Part shown: positions 1 through 5,945 of the stretch, piece after piece
How positions within the stretch are numbered: position 1 is the stretch's first letter
Layout of the letters: each line of letters begins with the position of its first letter
Source of the DNA: SAR202 cluster bacterium
Lineage (GTDB): Bacteria; Chloroflexota; Dehalococcoidia; Lucifugimonadales; UBA1123
NCBI GenBank assembly: GCA_030743915.1
Contig: JASLRP010000348.1
Location: 1-11,227, forward strand
DNA length: 11,227 bases
Direction of reading: 5' to 3'
Made by a program: the position numbers and the translations under genes
The notes under the pieces: model-generated
The model's input: the letters and a program-made list of their open reading frames with translations, nothing else
Databases searched by the model: none
What the model was told of the DNA's origin: nothing

Positions 1-344
1 AGCTCCCAATGCTGATTGAGTCCAATCAGGACAGCGGCGGCATCGGCGCTTCCACCTCCCAGACCTGCCGAAACCGGAATTCGTTTCTGAATATTGATTC
101 GGGCGCCGAGAGCGGTGTTGGACCGTTCTTTAAGCAATAGCGCGGCACGGTAGGCTAGATTGTCCCGCACATCCAACCCTTCGATGTCGCATTCCATCTC
201 CAGGGAATCGCTCTGATCAATGCTCACGGTATCGCACAAAGAAATCGTCTGGATCACCGAAACGATCTCATGGTACCCATCGTCCCGGCGACCCAGGATT
301 TCCAGAGTCAGGTTGATCTTTGCGTGGGCATCGAGCGTCAGCAT
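1..344 (-). CDS. ispE: 4-diphosphocytidyl-2-C-methyl-D-erythritol kinase, N-terminal part (cut by window edge)
   Basis: GHMP-family kinase that phosphorylates CDP-methylerythritol in the non-mevalonate (MEP) isoprenoid pathway, in the cytoplasm. About 114 residues are visible. The N-terminus carries the substrate-binding stretch with K9 and N11 (DAHAKINLTLEILGRR), followed by DDGYHEI. D61-N62 (DNLAYRAA) and the glycine-rich GHMP ATP loop IPVSAGLGGGSADAAA (residues 89-104) are textbook for IspE. The start is the ATG at 342-344; an in-frame TGA lies shortly upstream and no other good start intervenes. No clear Shine-Dalgarno is visible. The gene begins 28 nt after the rsmA stop, so it is probably co-transcribed with and perhaps translationally helped by rsmA, a pairing common in bacteria. 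The C-terminal half lies beyond position 1. Confidence 0.95.
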   Translation of the reverse strand, partial: MLTLDAHAKINLTLEILGRRDDGYHEIVSVIQTISLCDTVSIDQSDSLEMECDIEGLDVRDNLAYRAALLLKERSNTALGARINIQKRIPVSAGLGGGSADAAAVLIGLNQHWE

Positions 345-372
345 GATGATTCGAGGTCTAAGGGTATTTGTG

Positions 373-1236
373 TCATTGGTTCAAGGTGCGCCACCGATCG
401 TAAACCTGTCCCCACTCACGCACGGATAAGGTTTCGGGGCGTCGCTTTGGGTCGATTTCAGCCGCATCGAGCAGATCGCTGGCAACTTCGCCGGTCACGT
501 TCAGTCCATTCTTCAGACTGTTTCTGATCTGTTTACGTGGAGCGCTGAATCCTGCGATCACCAGATCAAAAAAACCCTCCTCCGAGTCCAGATCCAACGC
601 GGGTTCGTCGAACACATCGATACGGACGACCGCCGAGGTGACTTTCGGAGCAGGCCGGAAGGCTTTAGGAGGCACAGAAAACGCGACCTTCACCGATCCG
701 TAAAGTTGTACCATCACTGATAACAGCCCCATGTCTCCCGGTTCGGCAGCCATCGTTCGAGCGACCTCTCGCTGCACCATGAAAACGAGCAGGGACGGTT
801 TGCGTTCGGCAGTCAGGAATCTTCTGACGATTCGATTTGCGGCGTAGTACGGTAGATTCGCGACGACTTTGTAGCTTTCGTCAGCATTGAATATCTGATC
901 CAGTGAGATATCCCGAGCGTCGCCGCGGATGATCTCGACTCCAATGTCGTCCGAATACCGCGACTCAAGTTGTGCTGCCAGTTCTGAGTCCAACTCCACC
1001 GCCACCAGTCTCTGAGATGCTTCAGCCAGATGCCGGGTCAGCGCTCCTCGGCCGGGACCGATCTCAAGGATTGTGTCATCAGGACCGACTTCGGCGGTGG
1101 AGACGATTTTCCTGGCGACTCGAGAGTCAACGAGAAAGTTTTGGCCCAGAGATTTTTTGGGTCTGGAGCGCGGGGCGGATGGGACGATAGGTCCACTGTC
1201 GGAAGTCATGGGAGTTGCCGTAGAAATTTGGGGCAT
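373..1236 (-). CDS. rsmA: 16S rRNA (adenine(1518)-N6/adenine(1519)-N6)-dimethyltransferase RsmA/KsgA
   Basis: Dimethylates the two adjacent adenines in helix 45 of 16S rRNA during small-subunit maturation, using SAM. Full length (287 aa, normal for the family). The diagnostic N-terminal KKSLGQNFL is at residues 27-35, SAM motif I EIGPGRGALT at 58-67, acidic motif II at VELD (80-83), GDAR at 105-108 and the catalytic NLPYY at 127-131. The conserved VPPKAFRPAPKVTSAVV is at 188-204 and the C-terminal RRPETLS region near 265-271. The start is uncertain: ATG at 1236 or an in-frame ATG at 1209 (residue 10); neither has a Shine-Dalgarno, and the extra residues precede the conserved core. The ATG at 1236 lies only 17 nt after the predicted 3' end of the SRP RNA, so rsmA may be read from the ffs promoter. 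ispE follows 28 nt downstream. Confidence 0.96.
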   Translation of the reverse strand: MPQISTATPMTSDSGPIVPSAPRSRPKKSLGQNFLVDSRVARKIVSTAEVGPDDTILEIGPGRGALTRHLAEASQRLVAVELDSELAAQLESRYSDDIGVEIIRGDARDISLDQIFNADESYKVVANLPYYAANRIVRRFLTAERKPSLLVFMVQREVARTMAAEPGDMGLLSVMVQLYGSVKVAFSVPPKAFRPAPKVTSAVVRIDVFDEPALDLDSEEGFFDLVIAGFSAPRKQIRNSLKNGLNVTGEVASDLLDAAEIDPKRRPETLSVREWGQVYDRWRTLNQ

Positions 1237-1253
1237 AGTGAAGAAGAAATGTT

Positions 1254-1523
1254 AGGTCGTGCACCACCCTTTGATCCCTTCCGCCGACATTTTCGACGGC
1301 TCCAACTCAAGTCAGGTGAACCTGCGGCGCACGAAAGTTACCACTTACCGCTGCTTTCTTCCGAACCTGACGGAGTTCGCGGGCTTCCGCCGCGCAGGAC
1401 CCAACTCTCAACACCGGACACCGCCGACAGAGGTTGCGCAAAGAAGACCTCAGGGAGGAGTTCAGCCTCGCTAGAGCGGATTGCGAGTTCAGGGCACCGC
1501 TATCTCCCCGCCTAGCACGACCT
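1254..1523 (-). ncRNA. ffs: Signal recognition particle RNA, long bacterial form with Alu and S domains
   Basis: RNA scaffold of the signal recognition particle; with Ffh it delivers ribosome-nascent chain complexes to the membrane. The S-domain signature GTCAGGTTCGGAAGAAAGC is clear on the minus strand near 1350-1371, with the GGAA tetraloop and the asymmetric-loop AGCAGC. Just after the 5' end, GTGCTAGGCGGGG, AGCGGTGCCCTG and CGCAATCCGCTCTAGC match what I recall of the Alu domain of the long SRP RNA of Gram-positives and relatives. The ends were set by a perfect 9-bp terminal helix: AGGTCGTGC at 1515-1523 pairs with GCACGACCT at 1254-1262. The resulting 270 nt equals the usual size of the long form. 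The +1 also falls 6 nt after a good -10 box. It occupies most of the 345-nt gap between the Nudix gene and rsmA. A covariance-model search (bacterial large SRP family) would settle the exact ends. Confidence 0.95.
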
Positions 1524-1529
1524 GACTTT

Positions 1530-1558
1530 ATGGTAGGTCACGGCCTATGCTGTGTCAA
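1530..1558 (-). promoter_or_regulatory. Sigma70-type promoter of the SRP RNA gene
   Basis: On the minus strand a perfect -35 TTGACA (1553-1558) is followed by a 17-nt spacer and the -10 TACCAT (1530-1535, 4 of 6 consensus bases). Six nucleotides later lies position 1523, independently chosen as the RNA 5' end from the terminal helix. The strong -35 suits a highly expressed stable RNA. The promoter lies just downstream of the Nudix gene stop, and no terminator is visible between them. Confidence 0.8.
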
Positions 1559-1581
1559 TCGCAAACCTGACGCCACCAAGG

Positions 1582-2076
1582 TTATTTTACGAACGGTACT
1601 TGAGAACGAACCATAGCGTCTTCGATTCGAATTTTGTGAGACAACACCACTTGCTCAGGCAGCGAATCGACAGGATGATATCGAAGGTCGGTGCTTTCTT
1701 CCGACATCTGGAGCGCTCCACCTGTCGGAGTGCATTCAAAAACGGTGGACAGAATGTGAAAGGTATTGCCATCCGGATACTGGATGAAACAGAGACTGTC
1801 AGGGTGCGAGTAAATGCCGACAAGCCGGGTAACCTGCACCTCCAGGCCCGTTTCCTCGAATACCTCACGGACCACGGCGTCTTGCGCCGATTCTCCGATC
1901 TCGACGTGTCCGCCGGGCAATCCCCACCAGCCGTTGTCGGAGCGTTTCTCCAACAGTACCCCGCCTTCGTCATCGAATATTATTGCGTTGGCGCCTACTC
2001 CAAGGCGCTCTGGCCTCTTGGCCAGGGGTTGGCCGGTATTGTCTCGATATTTCGTCCAGTCGAATTCAAAATCCAT
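1582..2076 (-). CDS. Nudix hydrolase (MutT/NUDIX family)
   Basis: Predicted to hydrolyse a nucleoside diphosphate linked to another moiety (nucleotide-sugar, oxidised nucleotide or similar); the substrate cannot be read from the sequence. With the ATG at 2076 the protein is 164 aa. The complete Nudix box GX5EX7REUXEEXGU is present at residues 56-78 (GHVEIGESAQDAVVREVFEE then TGL), preceded by WWGLPGG. The N-terminal RPERLGVGANAIIFDDEGGV and a C-terminal PEQVVLSHKIRIEDA region fit stand-alone ADP-ribose-pyrophosphatase-like members. The start was chosen because GGAG sits 5 nt before the ATG at 2076; an in-frame GTG at 2082 overlaps that site. The stop of the upstream methyltransferase is 36 nt away in the same direction, so the two probably form an operon. 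Confidence 0.92.
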   Translation of the reverse strand: MDFEFDWTKYRDNTGQPLAKRPERLGVGANAIIFDDEGGVLLEKRSDNGWWGLPGGHVEIGESAQDAVVREVFEETGLEVQVTRLVGIYSHPDSLCFIQYPDGNTFHILSTVFECTPTGGALQMSEESTDLRYHPVDSLPEQVVLSHKIRIEDAMVRSQVPFVK

Positions 2077-2112
2077 CGTCACTCCGATCTTGAGGTGGAG
2101 CCAGTTGTCGAC

Positions 2113-2760
2113 TCATGCGATCGCGACCCCGACTATGTTTGGAATCGTGATAGGCAAGCCAACTGAAAGACTGAACCTTCGCAACTCCACGTTGGAAAAC
2201 CCCGCCAGCTCTATTTCGCCCGACAGGTCCCTGTTGAGGTTGCAACCAGTCGTGGCGAATTTCCAGAACGGGTTCAACAATCCCTGCCAGGCTTTGATTT
2301 TGCTGTGAGATGACACGACGTGTTCATAAAAGAGGAAACGTCCTCCGGGTTTCAACACCCTTCGGATTTCTGTCACCACGCGCTCGACGTCAGACACCAT
2401 GCACAGCACCAATGTGGTAACGGCGGTGTCGAATGAAGCGTCGTCAAAAGGCAAGTCTTCGCCGAACCCAGGCGACACGTTCACTGACATTCCCAGTTGT
2501 CTGGCGTTGCGCTGCAGCCGATGGGCCATGTGCGGATTTGGTTCGACAAATGTCAGATCGACACCCGGCGGGTAGAATTTCAGATTGGCGCCTGTGCCGC
2601 CGCCTACCTCCAGCACCCTGCCGTCGGCCAGACCCGCCGTCAACCGCCTGTACGGGATGACTCTATTTTCGACGCCAGCATTCAACAGGTCATACCCCGC
2701 AGCGAACAATCGCTTGCTCAGACCGTTGTACCCCAGGCGCTCGTAATCGTGTTGTGTCAT
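2113..2760 (-). CDS. Class I SAM-dependent methyltransferase, METTL7-like
   Basis: A 215-aa Rossmann-fold methyltransferase. Motif I LEVGGGTGANL is at 50-60, the acidic strand-2 residue is E73 (FVEPNPH), EDLPFDDASFD is at 101-111 and the post-motif LKPGGRFLFYEHV at 136-148. The C-terminal NPFWKF...GCNLNRDLSGEIELAGF (163-188) closely resembles the end of the METTL7/TMT1 and UbiE-like proteins; METTL7A/B methylate alkyl thiols in animals, so a small lipophilic or thiol acceptor is possible but unproven. The start: an in-frame TTG at 2796 would add 12 residues, but that TTG is part of a likely -35 box. The ATG at 2760 falls exactly where transcription should begin, suggesting a leaderless mRNA. 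The Nudix gene follows 36 nt downstream. The METTL7 comparison is from memory of the family pattern. Confidence 0.88.
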   Translation of the reverse strand: MTQHDYERLGYNGLSKRLFAAGYDLLNAGVENRVIPYRRLTAGLADGRVLEVGGGTGANLKFYPPGVDLTFVEPNPHMAHRLQRNARQLGMSVNVSPGFGEDLPFDDASFDTAVTTLVLCMVSDVERVVTEIRRVLKPGGRFLFYEHVVSSHSKIKAWQGLLNPFWKFATTGCNLNRDLSGEIELAGFSNVELRRFSLSVGLPITIPNIVGVAIA

Positions 2761-2767
2761 GGGCACA

Positions 2768-2796
2768 ATTTGAGCAGTTTCAATCCCAAGTGTCAA
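2768..2796 (-). promoter_or_regulatory. Promoter for a leaderless methyltransferase mRNA
   Basis: On the minus strand, TTGACA (2791-2796, perfect -35), a 17-nt spacer and TCAAAT (2768-2773, 4 of 6) are followed by 7 nt and then the ATG at 2760. Transcription would start at or within a base of the initiation codon, consistent with the absence of any Shine-Dalgarno there. Confidence 0.6.
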
Positions 2797-2806
2797 ACCT
2801 GCGCGA

Positions 2807-2815
2807 TGCTATAAT
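2807..2815 (+). promoter_or_regulatory. Extended -10 promoter of the SDR gene
   Basis: TGCTATAAT is a perfect -10 with the TG extension. No good -35 is found 16-18 nt upstream, which extended -10 promoters tolerate. The predicted start near 2822 gives a leader of about 25 nt. It lies only 11 nt from the -35 box of the opposing methyltransferase promoter, so polymerase binding at the two should be mutually exclusive. Confidence 0.65.
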
Positions 2816-2847
2816 TCTGACAAACCCGCATAGAATTGGAGATTGAA

Positions 2848-3594
2848 ATGGAGCTTCGAAACAAGGTCGCCATTGTAACGGGCGGAAACGGCGGACTGGG
2901 GCAGCGGATCTGTCATGCGCTGGCACAGGCAGGATGTCGTGTTGCGGTTGTATATGCGCAGAGTTCAGAAGAGGCGAAGGCCGTGGCTTCTAATATCGGC
3001 GGTCCAGAGCAAGCCGATGCCTTCGCTTGTGACGTGACCGACCCGGATCAGGTGGCCGCGCTGATTGCCGCTGTCGGCGACCGCTTCGGGGTTGTGGACA
3101 TTCTTGTCAACGATGCGGCCTATAACAAGTGGATTCCCTTTGACGACATCGATGCTCTGACCAATGATGAGTGGTCAAAGATGCTGGATGTCAATCTGAC
3201 CGGGCCGATGCTCACCACCAAGGCCGTCGTCCCAGGGATGCGCGCTCAAGGCAGCGGTCGCATCGTCAACATTTCCTCCGTGGCCGGATTGAGTCCGGGT
3301 GGATCGTCAATCGGTTACGCTGTTTCCAAGGCCGGGTTGATCCATCTGACCAGATGTATGGCCGTGGGCCTCGCTCCAGATGTGCTGGTAAACTGCATCG
3401 CCCCGGGCTTTCTGGAGGGCACCAGGGCCACGGCGAACCTTGACGTCGAGTACACGGAACGTGCCCGATTAGGGTCGCTTCTCAAACGCGCCGTTGACAA
3501 GGATGATATCGCCACACAGGTCGTCGAGTTTTGCCGGACCGACAGTGTCACAGGCCAGACCCTCGTCATGGATTCCGGAAGGTTCTTCCACTGA
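2848..3594 (+). CDS. Short-chain dehydrogenase/reductase (classical SDR, FabG/glucose-dehydrogenase-like)
   Basis: NAD(P)-dependent oxidoreductase of 248 aa; the substrate is unknown. The nucleotide-binding TGGNGGLG is at 11-18, CDVTDPDQV at 61-69, the structural N116 in DVNLTGP, catalytic S144 in NISS, and Y157/K161 in GYAVSKAG, so the Asn-Ser-Tyr-Lys tetrad is complete. IAPGFLEGT (184-192) is the usual loop after strand 6. The normally NNAG motif reads NDAA (88-91). No basic residue follows strand 2 in the usual position (VVYAQSS), so cofactor preference cannot be called firmly. The start is ATG 2848 with GGAG at 2838-2841; an in-frame TTG at 2836 is too close to the RBS. The next gene begins 92 nt downstream, so the two may be co-transcribed. 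Confidence 0.93.
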   Translation: MELRNKVAIVTGGNGGLGQRICHALAQAGCRVAVVYAQSSEEAKAVASNIGGPEQADAFACDVTDPDQVAALIAAVGDRFGVVDILVNDAAYNKWIPFDDIDALTNDEWSKMLDVNLTGPMLTTKAVVPGMRAQGSGRIVNISSVAGLSPGGSSIGYAVSKAGLIHLTRCMAVGLAPDVLVNCIAPGFLEGTRATANLDVEYTERARLGSLLKRAVDKDDIATQVVEFCRTDSVTGQTLVMDSGRFFH

Positions 3595-3686
3595 AGCACC
3601 GCCGGGATACGCTTGCGCATCTAAATTCATGAGTGTCGACAAATCCGGCATTCAATCACGAAAATCACCCACTAGGAAGTGACGAG

Positions 3687-4673
3687 ATGGCAGATCAGAA
3701 CATTCATTACGACGCGCTGATTATCGGTCAAGGAGCGTCGTCTTACGCGGCTGCGATGTATGCGGCCCGGTACCAGATGAAGCCCATCATATTCGGCGCG
3801 ATATTCGGCGGTGAAACGGCGATCGGCGGCACAATCGAAAATTACCCCGGCTACCCCGAGATAGATGGCTTTGAGCTGATGATGAAGTTTCGAGAGCAGG
3901 CCGAAAAGTACGAAACGCCCATCGTGGACGAGAACATCGTCAAAGCTGAAAAACTGGACGATGGATTCATGGTGACGACCGAAGAAGGAGACACCTACCA
4001 CGGCACGTCGATAATCCTGGGCGTCGGCAGAGAACGTCGAACGTTAGGCCTGGAACACGAGGCCGAGTGGACGGGACGAGGGGTATCTTACTGCGCGACC
4101 TGCGACGCTCCCATGCATAGAGGCAACACCGTCGCCGTCGTCGGCGGTGGCGACTCTGCGGTAAAGGGCGCTGTGCTGTTAGGCAAGTACGCCGAGAAAG
4201 TGTACATCGTCTATCGTCAGGACCGATTTACCCGTCCGGAACCGATCAATTTGTCCCAATTGGAAGCCGCAGAAAATGTGGTTTCGATATTCAACGCGCA
4301 GATCGTCGAACTGTTGGGTGATGACGGCCTCACCGGAATCATCATCGACCAGGAAATTGATGGCAGCAACCAGTTGACTGTTGACGGAGTGTTCATTGAG
4401 ATCGGCGCCGACCCACGAGTAGAACTGCCGAACCAGTTGGGCCTCGAACTCAACGACCAGAACGAAGTGATAGTGGACAAGGGCGGAAACACAAACGTCG
4501 AAGGAGTGTTCGCCGCGGGTGACCTGACCAACGCATCCGGCGACCTCAAACAGACCATCACTGCTTCGGCTCAGGGCGCGATCGCGGCCACTTCAGCATA
4601 TGACTACGTTTCAGAGCACGCCGATAGCTGCGAGATTCATGCTATGGGTTACACCCTGGTCGAGGCGGTCTGA
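3687..4673 (+). CDS. trxB: Thioredoxin-reductase-like FAD/NAD(P)-dependent disulfide oxidoreductase
   Basis: Low-molecular-weight TrxR-type flavoprotein, 328 aa, expected to pass electrons from a pyridine nucleotide via FAD to a CxxC and then to thioredoxin or a similar partner. The N-terminal FAD fingerprint is GQGASS (14-19), unusual because the third glycine is Ser; ENYPGYPEIDGFEL is at 51-64. The redox-active C136-A-T-C139 (SYCATCDAP) and NAD(P) Rossmann motif VGGGDSA (152-158) follow. The C-terminal FAD motif GVFAAGDLTN is at 273-282, then KQTITASAQGAIAA. Of the HRRxxxR residues that hold the NADPH 2'-phosphate in E. coli TrxB, only the first Arg is kept (YRQDRFT), so NADPH use is doubtful. 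Start ATG 3687 has AGGAAG at 3674-3679. No thioredoxin gene is in the window; the symbol is a family label only. Confidence 0.87.
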   Translation: MADQNIHYDALIIGQGASSYAAAMYAARYQMKPIIFGAIFGGETAIGGTIENYPGYPEIDGFELMMKFREQAEKYETPIVDENIVKAEKLDDGFMVTTEEGDTYHGTSIILGVGRERRTLGLEHEAEWTGRGVSYCATCDAPMHRGNTVAVVGGGDSAVKGAVLLGKYAEKVYIVYRQDRFTRPEPINLSQLEAAENVVSIFNAQIVELLGDDGLTGIIIDQEIDGSNQLTVDGVFIEIGADPRVELPNQLGLELNDQNEVIVDKGGNTNVEGVFAAGDLTNASGDLKQTITASAQGAIAATSAYDYVSEHADSCEIHAMGYTLVEAV

Positions 4674-4690
4674 TCCCATTTCGCCGGGAC

Positions 4691-4723
4691 AAAACAGGGC
4701 CGCCATGTTCCGTGGCGGCCCTG
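4691..4723 (-). terminator. Rho-independent terminator of the dehydratase operon
   Basis: A perfect 11-bp GC-rich stem (CAGGGCCGCCA with TGGCGGCCCTG) and a 7-nt loop occupy 4695-4723. On the minus strand the stem is followed directly by TTTTG (AAAA at 4691-4694), so it terminates the leftward dehydratase operon that ends at 4752. On the plus strand no T-run follows, but the hairpin lies 21 nt after the trxB-like stop and may also protect or end that convergent transcript. Confidence 0.88.
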
Positions 4724-4751
4724 CACAATCGTTTCTCGGACAATGCGAGGG

Positions 4752-5912
4752 TTACCAGTAAGAACCCATCCAGTTGGCTGACGCGACATTGGCGTTCTCG
4801 ATTGGTGGGTATTTTTTGATAACGTCCTCTTTCACGTCCGTGCCCAAACCGGGCCGATCTGGAATCCTCAGGTAACCGCCCTCAAGCTCTATCGGTTCCG
4901 TCAAAAGCTCGTTGTAGCGTTCCATTCGAGGATAGATCAGTTCCTGGAAAATCACGTTGGGGATGCAGGCATCGAGGTGCAGGCTTGCGACCGTAGAGAT
5001 AGGTCCATTGGAATTGTGAGGTTGGACGGAAACATAGTAGCTCTCGGCCATCGCGGCGATCTTCTTCAACTCGAAGATTCCGCCGGCGTGGCAGATGTCG
5101 GGTTGGATAATTCGGGCGGCCTGCTTTTCAAGCAACTGGCGGTAATCCCAGCGGGTGAAAAGACGCTCTCCGGTCGCCACGGGGATGTTTATAGATCGCT
5201 GAACTTCGGCCATCGCGTCGATGTTATCGGGCGGTATCGGCTCCTCATAGAACGACGGGTCGAACTCTTCCAGCTTGTTGGCCATGCGAATAGCGCTCCA
5301 CATGTTGAAACGTCCGTGACATTCGATCAGCAGGTCAATGTCCGGGCCCACAGCCTCTCGCGCCGCCCGGACAGACTCAACGGCATATACTTCTTCGTGC
5401 TTGGGGATCACCTGGCCTCCGGTCCTGAACGGGTCCCATTTCATTGCCGTGAATCCGATATCCACCATGTCTTGGGCATTGCGAGCTACATTGTCCGGGG
5501 ATTCATCTGGCCCGGAACCGCCGGGTCCTGGCCTGAAGCTCCAGCCGTTGGCGTAGGCGCGCACCGAGTCTCGGAGTTTCCCGCCCATCATGTCATACAC
5601 TGGAACGCCCAGAGCCTGGCCCTTGATATCCCAGAGGGCATGCTCAACTCCACTCAGAGCGCAGAGAATCGCAAACTGCCCATACCAGAACTGCTGTTTG
5701 TACAGCGAGTTCCAGATATACTCGACCTGAGCAGGGTCTTTACCGATCAGGAAATCTTTGAAGGATTCAACGGCTTTGACCACGACATCGCCAAATCGTT
5801 CGACGCTGCACTCCCCGACGCCGGTTATCCCTGCATCCGTGTAGAGCTTGACGAAAATGAAGTTGCTGATATCCGCTCCGGTGACGAAGACTTTCACGTC
5901 GGTGATCTTCAT
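4752..5912 (-). CDS. Enolase-superfamily sugar-acid dehydratase (mandelate racemase/galactonate dehydratase-like)
   Basis: Mg-dependent (beta/alpha)8-barrel enzyme, 386 aa, expected to abstract the alpha-proton of a hydroxy acid and eliminate water to a 2-keto-3-deoxy acid. Metal ligands align by exact spacing with E. coli DgoD (D183, E209, E235): E197, E223, E249. H199 (IECHGRFN), D272 (QPDICHAGG), H299 (VQPHNSNGP) and E324 (FQE) match H185, D258, H285 and E310. The first metal ligand is Glu instead of the usual Asp. The N-terminal capping domain is residues 1-115. Start ATG 5912 has AGGAG 8 nt upstream. The gene lies 33 nt after the D-threonine-aldolase-like stop and is the last gene of the operon, closed by the hairpin at 4691-4723. 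Many members of this superfamily act on substrates other than the one they are named for, so the substrate is open. Confidence 0.92.
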   Translation of the reverse strand: MKITDVKVFVTGADISNFIFVKLYTDAGITGVGECSVERFGDVVVKAVESFKDFLIGKDPAQVEYIWNSLYKQQFWYGQFAILCALSGVEHALWDIKGQALGVPVYDMMGGKLRDSVRAYANGWSFRPGPGGSGPDESPDNVARNAQDMVDIGFTAMKWDPFRTGGQVIPKHEEVYAVESVRAAREAVGPDIDLLIECHGRFNMWSAIRMANKLEEFDPSFYEEPIPPDNIDAMAEVQRSINIPVATGERLFTRWDYRQLLEKQAARIIQPDICHAGGIFELKKIAAMAESYYVSVQPHNSNGPISTVASLHLDACIPNVIFQELIYPRMERYNELLTEPIELEGGYLRIPDRPGLGTDVKEDVIKKYPPIENANVASANWMGSYW

Positions 5913-5945
5913 GTTGACGTCTCCTCGCTATCCCTGGACTGGCGA

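Noticed and set aside
1030..1515. Open frame of 161 codons on the plus strand through the SRP RNA region
   Set aside because: The region is explained by the SRP RNA and rsmA on the other strand, and the translated sequence looks random.
1310..1573. Repeated GTCAGGT heptamers (several copies, one inverted) around the SRP RNA
   Set aside because: One copy is the universal S-domain motif and others belong to the RNA or its flank; spacing is irregular and I see no array or footprint.
1552..2166. Open frame of 204 codons on the plus strand opposite the Nudix gene
   Set aside because: The minus strand carries a perfect Nudix box and RBS; the plus frame has neither motif nor RBS and overlaps the SRP RNA promoter.
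3577..3589. Short palindrome GGAAGGTTCTTCC at the end of the SDR gene as a terminator
   Set aside because: Only a 5-bp stem, inside the coding sequence, and without a following T-run.
3595..3686. Separate promoter for the thioredoxin-reductase-like gene
   Set aside because: TTGCGC and TAAATT occur but not at compatible spacing; read-through from the SDR promoter is the simpler explanation.
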